DNA of 64,000 nt, taken from Acidovorax sp. CCYZU-2555 (GTDB taxonomy: Bacteria; Pseudomonadota; Gammaproteobacteria; Burkholderiales; Burkholderiaceae_C). Of this stretch, positions 17,472 through 24,489 are shown one piece after another (the first letter of the stretch is position 1; each line of letters begins with the position of its first letter). Below the pieces are notes generated by a model. That model saw nothing but the letters and a program-made list of their open reading frames with translations. It made no database searches and had not been told where the DNA came from. Position numbers and translations under genes: made by a program. Location of the stretch: positions 1 to 64,000 of the forward strand of contig NZ_JAHCDD010000016.1 in the NCBI RefSeq assembly GCF_018413525.1, given 5' to 3'.

Positions 17472-18707
17472 TCATTGCGCAATTTGCTGCAATTGCTGCT
17501 GCCAGAACGAACCCAGAAGATCGAACAGCGGGGTGGGTTGGCGCAGCATTTGCGGTGTATTGACGCCCGAGGCCATGGTGACGCCGGGGTGGCTGAGATC
17601 GGCATTGGCCAGTTGCTGCATCCAGGCGACGTTCAGGCTGCCATCGGGCATGGGCCGGGAAAAGATCAGCTCCACCATCTTGTGCGCCTCGGGGCTGCCG
17701 CGTTGTTCGGCGAGCCGGTAAAAGCGCACGGCCTCCGCAAAGTTCGCCGGCACGCCCTGGCCCCGGTGGTACATGCGCGCCATGCTGAGCGCCGCCTGAG
17801 CGGTGCCGCTCGCGGCGGGCATCACCGGCGCCGACATGGAAGGTGAATGCGCCTTCAACTCCTTCAGGTTATGGGCGGCAAAAGGGGAGCGCGAGGCCAC
17901 GCGGCGAAAGTAGGCGTCTGCCTGAGGCTGTTGCCGGTTGCTGAAGGCGATGATGCCCAGTTCGATGTTGGCGGGAATGTCCCCGGCCGCAGCGGCACGC
18001 TCGAGCAACTGGGATTCAGGTATGGGCGTGGCGGCGTTGCCTGTCTGGCCTGGCGTGGCGATCTGCAGCGGTTGGCGTTGCGCGGCTTGCAGCCAGGCCA
18101 GGTAATCCGCGCGCCCGGGATGCGCCGCGCGCAGGCGCTGAATGGCGCGTGTGGCGGTGGCGGGATCGCGCGGGCCGGCGCAGCCATCGATCGCACACCA
18201 GGCCAGACCGGCGAAAGCCCAGGGTTCGCGGCCTTGCCGGGCGGAGCGTTCAAACCACTGCAGGGCCAGCGGCCGGTCTATGCGCACGCCGGCGCCATGC
18301 AGGTGTATCAGTCCCAGCTGCCATGCGGCCTGCGCGGCCACCGCCGTGGAGCCGTAGCCGCTGGCGGGCGCCGCGGCGCGCTGCAGCTGCTGCAATTCGC
18401 GGTCCAGCGCCTTGTCACGGGAGTCGCGTGGCAGCAGCGGGCCCGCGGCCACCGGCGCGGCGTTCATGGCCGGCCTTTGCACCACCGGAGGGGCCTCGAT
18501 GGGATGCACCTCGGCATCCAAGGGTGCAATGCTTGAAGCATTGACCCGCGCACGCTCCATGCGCTGCGGTACGGGGGCAGCCATCTCCAGCTGGGCCACC
18601 TGGGTGACGCGGGCACGCGCCGCCACGGGCACGGTGGTGATCAGCATGCCCAGGCCTAGGGCTTCGATCACCACGGGCCAGCGGCTCCTGTGCAGGGCTT
18701 GGCGCAT
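17472..18707 (-). CDS. Exported Sel1-repeat protein of the CsgG-like operon
   Basis: About 411 residues. A basic N-terminus followed by a hydrophobic segment (VVIEALGLGMLITTVPVAARA) suggests a signal peptide or membrane anchor. Several Sel1/TPR-like units follow, e.g. AAWQLGLIHLHGAGVRIDRPL with ALQWFERSARQG, and AALSMARMYHRGQGVPANFAE with AVRFYRLAEQRGSPEA. Such solenoids act as protein-protein scaffolds, often in the periplasm. The ATG at 18707 shares a base with the stop codon of the CsgG-like gene (tgatg), implying coupled translation, so the product probably works with that lipoprotein. It is the last gene of the operon. Confidence 0.75.
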   Translation of the reverse strand: MRQALHRSRWPVVIEALGLGMLITTVPVAARARVTQVAQLEMAAPVPQRMERARVNASSIAPLDAEVHPIEAPPVVQRPAMNAAPVAAGPLLPRDSRDKALDRELQQLQRAAAPASGYGSTAVAAQAAWQLGLIHLHGAGVRIDRPLALQWFERSARQGREPWAFAGLAWCAIDGCAGPRDPATATRAIQRLRAAHPGRADYLAWLQAAQRQPLQIATPGQTGNAATPIPESQLLERAAAAGDIPANIELGIIAFSNRQQPQADAYFRRVASRSPFAAHNLKELKAHSPSMSAPVMPAASGTAQAALSMARMYHRGQGVPANFAEAVRFYRLAEQRGSPEAHKMVELIFSRPMPDGSLNVAWMQQLANADLSHPGVTMASGVNTPQMLRQPTPLFDLLGSFWQQQLQQIAQ

Positions 18708-20407
18708 CACTTGGCCTCGTTTTCGGCGGGGCCAGCGGCCTTGCGGCCGACCACGTTCCAGCGTATCACCTGTGCCACCGAGCCTTGCGGGCCCATTGCA
18801 TCCAGGAAGCGCTGGCGCAAGCCCGGCGCGCCTTGCAAGTCCTTGACGGCAGTCAATGCCGGACCCTGCAGTTCGGGCGGCAGCTTGGGCATGGCATCCT
18901 CATTCGTGGCAATGCACAGCGCGCTCTCCGTGCCTGGCTTGCCCGCATCCAGGATGAAGCCTGGATTGGCGCCCATCCAGTCGGGAATGCGTATGGCCTG
19001 ATCGGCCGCCACCAGCGTGTTGGTCTGCAACGCATTGGGCAGCAGGCGCGTCGCCGTTCCCGCCGCATCGACGTAATAGCAGTAGAGATGCGATGCCCTG
19101 GAGACGGTGGCGGAAAGGAAGATCTGGTCGCCTTCGCTGAACGCCGGGCGCAGGCCCGCGGGTTGTGGGTTCTCCAGTTGCATGTTGATGAACCACGGAG
19201 CGACAGCGGCGGTGGCGGGGACGGTCACGCGGCTGGTCGATGGCCCGCTGTTGTCCCAGCCTATCCGGGTAAGCGCCCCGTTGTCATCCAGGGCCACGAA
19301 GTTGCGCAGCGCGAATTCATAGGTGGAAAAGTCGATGATGCCGGTCACGATCAAGCCGGTGTCGGCCTGGAAGCGCGCAGTGGCCTGGCGCATGACGGGG
19401 TGGTTGGCGCCCAGGTCGCTTTGATCGCTGGACAGATACCCGCGGCTGATGAGCGAGGAGCGTACCAGCCGCAGCTGGCCTGAAGTGCCGCTTTCGTTGT
19501 ACCAGTCGCGCATCTGGCGCTGAAAATTGGGGTTGGTCTGGTTCAGCATCAGGCATTGCCAGTAAGGAACGCGTGCCCACTTGCCCACCAGCTCGATCAT
19601 GGCCAGATCGACCAGGGTGCGCAGTGCGCCACCCGTGCCCATGGCGTAGTCGCGCCCGACATTGAAGCGCACGCCGTAGGTGCCGATGCGGCCGGCCAGA
19701 TCGAGGCCTTGTCCGGCGCCGCCTATGACCACCTCATTGGCGGAGTCGAGGCCGGGAATGATGGTGCGCGTGCGGAAGTCGCCCAGATGCACTTCCAGGG
19801 CCACGACGGTGGCGGAGTTGCTGGCGCTGTAGCCCGCGTCCACGCGGTCGCTGGAGACGCCGGCGCTCTTGCGCTGGCTGGTGACGTTCTGGTCGACAAA
19901 GGCAATCGCGCCCGACACATAGAGTGCGGGGCGCTGCAGCTGCATCTGGTTGTTGTTGAGCAGGATCGTCGTCAGGTTCTGCACCGTGTCCTGGCGAGCG
20001 ATGTCGACTTCATAGTCGACGTAGCGAAACGCATTGCTCAGATGGGACATCTGCGACAGCGACGTCACCACCATGTCCTTGACTGCCACAGGCACCTTGC
20101 CGGAGAAATCCGGAAACTGCTTGCTGCTGATCAGCGTGGTCGGCAACTCGGCCGCGCGCAGCATATGATCCATGCAATTGAGCGACTCCGAGAAGCTGGA
20201 AATGGAACGCACCGGCCGCACCACGGGCCGGTTCAGAACCGTGGCCTGCGAGTGCACTCCGATGTCGCGTCGCGCATCCAGCTGGCCGCAGCCGCTGGCC
20301 AGCATCATGGCGGCCAGCGCGGCGAAGTGCCATCGTTTGCCGGCCCTGCTCCCAGACACCGGCTTTGCAGCCAGCAACTCCCTCGCAGCGTATGTCGTGT
20401 GTTCCAT
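18707..20407 (-). CDS. CsgG-domain outer-membrane lipoprotein with peptidoglycan-binding-like and DUF4384-like domains
   Basis: 566 residues. A signal ends in the lipobox LASGC (C40). Residues about 65-280 read as the CsgG/HfaB pore-forming fold: PALYVSGAIAFVDQNV, ATVVALEVHLGDFRTRTIIPG and GVRFNVGRDYAMGTGGALRTL correspond in order to the strands and trans-membrane hairpin regions of CsgG. Residues about 310-370 resemble a PG_binding_1 helical bundle (VMRQATARFQADTGLIVTG). Residues about 405-505 resemble DUF4384 (SEGDQIFLSATVSRASHLYCYY). E. coli CsgG is about 277 residues and has neither extra domain. A good ribosome site (agaggtc) precedes the start. Predicted role: secretion channel for the repeat protein encoded upstream. 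Domain calls are by eye. Confidence 0.75.
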   Translation of the reverse strand: MEHTTYAARELLAAKPVSGSRAGKRWHFAALAAMMLASGCGQLDARRDIGVHSQATVLNRPVVRPVRSISSFSESLNCMDHMLRAAELPTTLISSKQFPDFSGKVPVAVKDMVVTSLSQMSHLSNAFRYVDYEVDIARQDTVQNLTTILLNNNQMQLQRPALYVSGAIAFVDQNVTSQRKSAGVSSDRVDAGYSASNSATVVALEVHLGDFRTRTIIPGLDSANEVVIGGAGQGLDLAGRIGTYGVRFNVGRDYAMGTGGALRTLVDLAMIELVGKWARVPYWQCLMLNQTNPNFQRQMRDWYNESGTSGQLRLVRSSLISRGYLSSDQSDLGANHPVMRQATARFQADTGLIVTGIIDFSTYEFALRNFVALDDNGALTRIGWDNSGPSTSRVTVPATAAVAPWFINMQLENPQPAGLRPAFSEGDQIFLSATVSRASHLYCYYVDAAGTATRLLPNALQTNTLVAADQAIRIPDWMGANPGFILDAGKPGTESALCIATNEDAMPKLPPELQGPALTAVKDLQGAPGLRQRFLDAMGPQGSVAQVIRWNVVGRKAAGPAENEAK

Positions 20408-20479
20408 GATGACCTCTTATTACTGACCTTGGTGCAACCATGTTTTCGGGATATTTGGCGATGCGCGGCGCTGCCTGCT

Positions 20480-20887
20480 TCAATTGCAGATATTGATGAC
20501 GTCGCCGCGCAAGACCACCACTTGTTCGTTGTTCATTGTCTGTACGCCGCCCGGTGCCGACACGCTGCCTATCGATTGATAGCAAGTGGTTTGCGTGCCA
20601 TTGGTCTGGACGGATTGCACGACATCCTTTTCCGTCTTGATCTGGCCGAGATTCGGCGAGTAGGCCTTTGCCGTGTAGCGGCTGACCTTGGCAGCGATGT
20701 CATCGGAGAGATCTTTGCGGTACTGCACATTGCCGGAGCGCACAGCCGGTGCGGTGGGCAGTTGCAGGTAGGTCACGCGGCCGGTGATCGTCACCGGGTC
20801 CTCACCAGGGGCCGCAGTCGCTGGTGCCATGGGCGCCAGGAGGCACAGCAAAGCCCCGAGGTGCAGAGAGCGAAGAAAGTAAGTCAT
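20480..20887 (-). CDS. Small exported protein of the CsgG-like operon, unrecognised
   Basis: 135 residues with a clear Sec signal (basic start, LGALLCLLAPMAPATAA) and a mature domain of about 110 residues rich in Thr, Gln, Val and Ser with two cysteines (one in TTCYQSIG, one in the C-terminal NICN), compatible with one disulfide. No family recognised. It lies between the repeat protein and the CsgG-like gene with the same strong leader (aggaga ... tctcATG) as the repeat-protein gene. By position it could be a nucleator, chaperone or gating factor equivalent to CsgB, CsgE or CsgF, or a minor fibre subunit; this is inference. Confidence 0.6.
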   Translation of the reverse strand: MTYFLRSLHLGALLCLLAPMAPATAAPGEDPVTITGRVTYLQLPTAPAVRSGNVQYRKDLSDDIAAKVSRYTAKAYSPNLGQIKTEKDVVQSVQTNGTQTTCYQSIGSVSAPGGVQTMNNEQVVVLRGDVINICN

Positions 20888-20993
20888 GAGAAATTCTCCT
20901 GGCAGATACTTCAGCCAAGGCGCCGGATCGGCAAGCCGATCCGGTACGCCTCGACCGGCGCGTGCGACGCCGGTCGGTGCCGAGCCCAGTGGC

Positions 20994-21767
20994 TCAGCGC
21001 ATTGCGAAGGGGCCGCAGGCCGGACCTACGCAAACAGCTGGAGGAGGGTCGCAGGAATCGTTGGAGGCAATGTTCTGGATTGCCACCGCATGCGTGCCCC
21101 GGGCCAGGTTGGCGACCTGAGCGCCATTGAGAATGCTGGTGCTCTGGTTGGAGTAGCCCGTGATGGCGACCTTGCCATAGTTGGACGACAGGTTCTGGAT
21201 GGCTGCAGTGCTCTTGCCGTCCGCTTCGTTGCTGACCTTGGTGCCGTAGCCCGAGACACCGACGGACTGGACGCTGGTGCCGCTGATGCTGATGTCGCCC
21301 ATGTTGCTGGCGGCGTTCTGATAGGCCAGTGCCGCATCCCGGCAGTTGGATCCGTAGCAGCCGCTGCCGCTGTCGGCTTCATTGGTCATGGAGCCGTTGG
21401 TGATGTAGACCGTCTGTGTGGAACTGCCGGTGAGCCAGTAGCTCTTGTCGACGGTCACGTCGCCGACGTTGGACGCCAGGTTTTGCACGGCGACATCCCC
21501 GGCAGACCGGGCGTCGTTGGTGACATTCGCCTGGGTCAGGACGGCGGTCTGTGACGAAGTTCCCTTGATCTCGACGCCGCCCTTGTTGGATGCGATGTTC
21601 TGGTTCGCATAAGCGTAGTCTTTGGCAGTGTTTGACACGTTGCCGCCATTGACCGACGCGACTTGGACGGAAGTTCCACTGATCTTGAGTGTGGGTGTGC
21701 TGACGGGCTGTGTCGCCATGGCAGCCGTGGCGATAGCGCTGAGGGCAAAGAAGGCAAGCGATTTCAT
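20994..21767 (-). CDS. Secreted five-repeat protein, candidate functional amyloid or beta-solenoid subunit
   Basis: 257 residues: a Sec signal (MKSLAFFALSAIATAAMA), then five imperfect repeats of about 40 residues. Each repeat carries a hydrophobic-x-hydrophobic strand, GTS-x-Q, a Val/Asn turn (V-x-N-x-A), and ends in QN-x-ASN-x-G. The QN pairs fall at residues 56, 95, 150, 191 and 231. The third repeat has a longer insert with a Cys pair (C137, C142), and the tail is Cys/Pro-rich (CDPPPAVCVGPAC). The ladder of Asn and Gln at fixed spacing recalls curlin repeats, but unit length and motif differ. A strong leader (aggaga) precedes the ATG. It is the first gene of the operon, as expected for a major subunit. 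Confidence 0.7.
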   Translation of the reverse strand: MKSLAFFALSAIATAAMATQPVSTPTLKISGTSVQVASVNGGNVSNTAKDYAYANQNIASNKGGVEIKGTSSQTAVLTQANVTNDARSAGDVAVQNLASNVGDVTVDKSYWLTGSSTQTVYITNGSMTNEADSGSGCYGSNCRDAALAYQNAASNMGDISISGTSVQSVGVSGYGTKVSNEADGKSTAAIQNLSSNYGKVAITGYSNQSTSILNGAQVANLARGTHAVAIQNIASNDSCDPPPAVCVGPACGPFAMR

Positions 21768-22470
21768 GAGATTTCTCCTAGAAGAGCCAACAAATGCCGC
21801 GGTGAGATTGGTGTACTTCCATCTCCCCCCCCGGATCTAGACTTGGCCAGGGCTGCAAACCTTGGCTTTGTCGGGGTCCAGTTTCAGCGCTTGTTCGCAG
21901 CGCCTCAATCACCACAAATGCGACCGTTGAATAGCGGTTTTTACTATCCACCTTGGCCCACGAATAGCTAAATTCAGCACGGCTGTCGCATCGCTTGCTA
22001 TGAAAATAAAAGTTACAACGAGCCCGGATTATTTGAAACAAATTGAATCTTTTGAAAATTACAGTGAATAGTTGAACCTTTGTCATTTCTGCGCCAGCTG
22101 CATGCCTCTGATGCGGCTGTCCTGGGTGATGCCTCTCGGAACGACTTGGCCTGAGCTTGCCAGGGCCGCGCAAGCCTGCGTGCGCAGGGCTTGGCGCCGC
22201 TGGCGAACGCATACGCTTGGTTACCAGATGCTGTAGCTCGATGTGCACCAGCGCGTGATCGGAATATGTCTCTGCATATGGACCTGGCCACCGCGCCAGA
22301 TGCCTCTGGCGGCACGCTTCAATGCGGCGATGCGACGCGCCGTTCTTTCTGTGCAGTCTTGTTGCTCGGTCTGTCGCAAAGCTGTCTGGTTGGCCTGCGC
22401 GCATCCCGTGGTGGCGGAGCAGAATTGCGCACCATGGGGTAGCCTGCTGCAGACCGTTTCCCTGAGGTGA

Positions 22471-22497
22471 CAGGAGGAGGTCTAAGGGTTCCTCCTG
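22471..22497. promoter_or_regulatory. 8-bp inverted repeat hairpin upstream of the response regulator
   Basis: caggagga and tcctcctg form a perfect 8-bp inverted repeat around an 11-base loop, about 150 bases before the response-regulator start. No T-run follows, so an operator or an RNA hairpin is more likely than a terminator. Confidence 0.35.
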
Positions 22498-22501
22498 AAT
22501 T

Positions 22502-22516
22502 GTTACTAAAAGTAAC
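22502..22516. promoter_or_regulatory. Palindrome gttact-aaa-agtaac, candidate regulator-binding site
   Basis: A perfect 6-bp inverted repeat with a 3-base A-rich centre in an A+T-rich stretch, about 130 bases before the response-regulator gene. The size fits a dimeric LuxR/NarL-type helix-turn-helix protein, so autoregulation is possible. Confidence 0.35.
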
Positions 22517-22648
22517 TATTGAAATTAAATCTGAATTCTGAAAAAAGATGTAGAGACTTGTTTCATTATCTTTTGGACGGATGAATGAACGCGGCGGCTA
22601 GGCCTCCGCTGTCAGCAGCAATCGCTTGTCTCTGTCGAAGGAGTTCTT

Positions 22649-23464
22649 ATGATGCCCGTTGACGTTTCCCTGGCGCCGCCAGCTGCAAGCTCACTTGGTG
22701 CCTCAACTGCCGAGCCCCTGCAGTTGCATGCTTTTTCCGCCGCACCGGCGCGTCCGAGTGCCCGGGTCTGGCCGGATTTCCTCGTTGGGCAGCTGGACAA
22801 GCCGGTGCGCGTGCTGCTGATCGATGACGATGCGCACATCCGCATGGTGATCGCGCAGGAGCTGATGGCCGATGAACGCACCTTGCTGGTCGCACAAGCC
22901 AGCAGCATCAAGGAAGGGCGCAAGGCGATACGCCAGCATTCCTTCGATGTGATGCTGGTCGACATGCACCTGGGCGATGGCGAAGGGCTTGAGTTGATCG
23001 ACTTCATGAAGACCCACCATCCTTCGGCCGAAGCCGTGGTGGTGTCAATCATGGAAAGTGACGATCTCGTGCTGCGCGCGTTCGAGCTCGGCGCCACTGG
23101 CTACCTGGTCAAGAATTCCTGGTTCGGCAACTACCCGATGGCCGTGCTGCAGGTCGCCAACGGCGGGGCGTCGATCACGCCCAACCTCGCACGCCGTCTG
23201 CTGCAGCGTTTTGACAAAACGGCAGACAAGACTGCCGTCGAGGAAGAGCGCCGGCGCCAGCCCGACGAGGCCGAACGCCTTTCGGCGCGCGAGCGCGAAG
23301 TGCTGCGCATGGTCGCCGGGGGCTACACCAGCGTGGAAATCGGCGTGCGGCTGACCATCAGCAGCATGACCGTCAACACCCATATCAAGAACATCTACCG
23401 CAAGCTCCAGGTGCGTACACGTGCGCAGGCCGTGCGCTTTGCATCGCTGCGGGGGATGTTCTGA
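22649..23464 (+). CDS. NarL/FixJ-family response regulator with LuxR-type HTH
   Basis: DNA-binding response regulator of 271 residues. A 50-residue Ala/Pro-rich leader precedes the receiver domain: acidic pocket D59-D61 (LLIDDD), phospho-acceptor D105 (MLVDMHLGD) and K155 (GYLVKN). A linker leads to a C-terminal LuxR HTH (LSAREREVLRMVAGGYTSVEIG ... MTVNTHIKNIYRKL split around the turn). The ATG at 22649 follows aaggag. The cognate kinase starts 38 bases downstream. It is divergent from the CsgG-like operon, the position CsgD (also a LuxR-HTH protein) occupies in curli loci, so control of that operon is likely. Confidence 0.85.
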   Translation: MMPVDVSLAPPAASSLGASTAEPLQLHAFSAAPARPSARVWPDFLVGQLDKPVRVLLIDDDAHIRMVIAQELMADERTLLVAQASSIKEGRKAIRQHSFDVMLVDMHLGDGEGLELIDFMKTHHPSAEAVVVSIMESDDLVLRAFELGATGYLVKNSWFGNYPMAVLQVANGGASITPNLARRLLQRFDKTADKTAVEEERRRQPDEAERLSAREREVLRMVAGGYTSVEIGVRLTISSMTVNTHIKNIYRKLQVRTRAQAVRFASLRGMF

Positions 23465-23502
23465 TGTGCATGTGCTGAGGCCACGGCAATTGCGGGCAAA
23501 AC

Positions 23503-24360
23503 ATGTTCGGCCATCGACCCCTGCGCCGTGCCGACCTGGCCGCGCTGCTGGCGCTGGTGGCACTGCTTTTGTGGTGTCTTCCCTTTGGCCTGCTGTGCTG
23601 GCTGATGGGCGCTGGCCGATTCCAGCCAAACTCTGATCCCTGGTTTCAGGTTCTGCTGGGCCTGGCCCTGGCGAGCTGGCTGCTGGTCGGCGCCTGGCTG
23701 GGCTTGCAGGCCCGGCGTGCCTGGGTCTGGCGCCGCCGGCGCAACCCGCGGCCCTCGCGCGAGATCCAGCAGGAACGCCAGCGCATTGCACGTGCGCTGC
23801 ACGATGCCGTGGGCTCGCAACTGGTCAACGCGTCCATGCTGCTGGACACCCGCGACACACGCCAAGTCCAGCTGCATGCAGTGCTCGAGCATTGCCTGCT
23901 CGATCTGCGGCTGCTGGTAGACAGCATGGACGGTGACCAGAGCATGCTCACCGACCGGTTGGCCATTTTGCGCCACCGCCTGCAGCCGGTGCTGGAGCGC
24001 CGCGGCATTCACTGCCAGTGGGATGTTCCCGACAGCCACGCGCCGGGATTGTTCACGGGCGAGCCCGCGCAGCACATTGCCGCCATCGTGCAGGAGGCCT
24101 TGAGCAATATGCTGCAGCATGCGCAGGCCACGCAGCTCGAAGTCACGCTGGAGCAGCACGCGGAAGAATGGCATCTGCGCGTGCGCGACGATGGCGTGGG
24201 CATTCCCCCGGCGGCGGGCAAGGCGTCGGCAGGCAAAGGTCTGCAGGGCATGGCCCACCGCGCCGCGCGCGCCGGTGCACGTCTGGAGCGCGGCGCGGGA
24301 ATCAGCGGGCGGGGCGTGTGTGTCCATGTGTACTGGCCTGTGACCGCGGCGCAGCACTGA
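23503..24360 (+). CDS. NarX-like histidine kinase (HisKA_3 type)
   Basis: Membrane-bound sensor kinase of 285 residues. Two hydrophobic segments at about 12-35 and 48-70 enclose a very short periplasmic loop, so no extracellular ligand domain is present. The H-box has H100 in RIARALHDAVGSQL, the N-box N202 in EALSNMLQHA, and the ATP lid DDGVGIP at 229-235 with a later GKGLQGM. This is the HPK7/NarX class that pairs with NarL-type regulators, matching the preceding gene. The ribosome site is weak, so translation may be coupled to the regulator. The signal may be envelope state. Confidence 0.82.
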   Translation: MFGHRPLRRADLAALLALVALLLWCLPFGLLCWLMGAGRFQPNSDPWFQVLLGLALASWLLVGAWLGLQARRAWVWRRRRNPRPSREIQQERQRIARALHDAVGSQLVNASMLLDTRDTRQVQLHAVLEHCLLDLRLLVDSMDGDQSMLTDRLAILRHRLQPVLERRGIHCQWDVPDSHAPGLFTGEPAQHIAAIVQEALSNMLQHAQATQLEVTLEQHAEEWHLRVRDDGVGIPPAAGKASAGKGLQGMAHRAARAGARLERGAGISGRGVCVHVYWPVTAAQH

Positions 24361-24489
24361 TCTGTGCCGCACGCTGCACTCATCCATCCGCTGCTGAGGG
24401 CGTTTCGAGGTCCCGGCTGACAGGCGTGCGCAGTGGTTTGGGATGCAATGGACGCTTGCTGCTTCCCTCTCTCACCCACCGTCCAAGCC

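Larger units (their letters stand above)
21768..22648. other. 881-base divergent intergenic region between fibre operon and two-component genes
   Basis: No coding region is supported here on either strand; the open frames lack ribosome sites and coding-like composition. The stretch is A+T-richer than its surroundings, notably around 21950-22080 and 22495-22580. It should hold the promoters of both divergent operons and contains the two inverted repeats listed separately. Its length leaves room for a complex promoter, as in the csgD-csgB intergenic region of enterobacteria. Confidence 0.5.

Noticed and set aside
20480-21767. Naming the small exported and repeat proteins as HfaA/HfaD or CsgB/CsgA
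   Set aside because: Position is suggestive but motif spacing does not match curlin repeats, and homology to Hfa proteins cannot be shown without a search.
21778-22404. 208-codon minus-strand frame in the fibre-operon intergenic region
   Set aside because: No ribosome site, no signal or domain, composition unlike coding sequence here.
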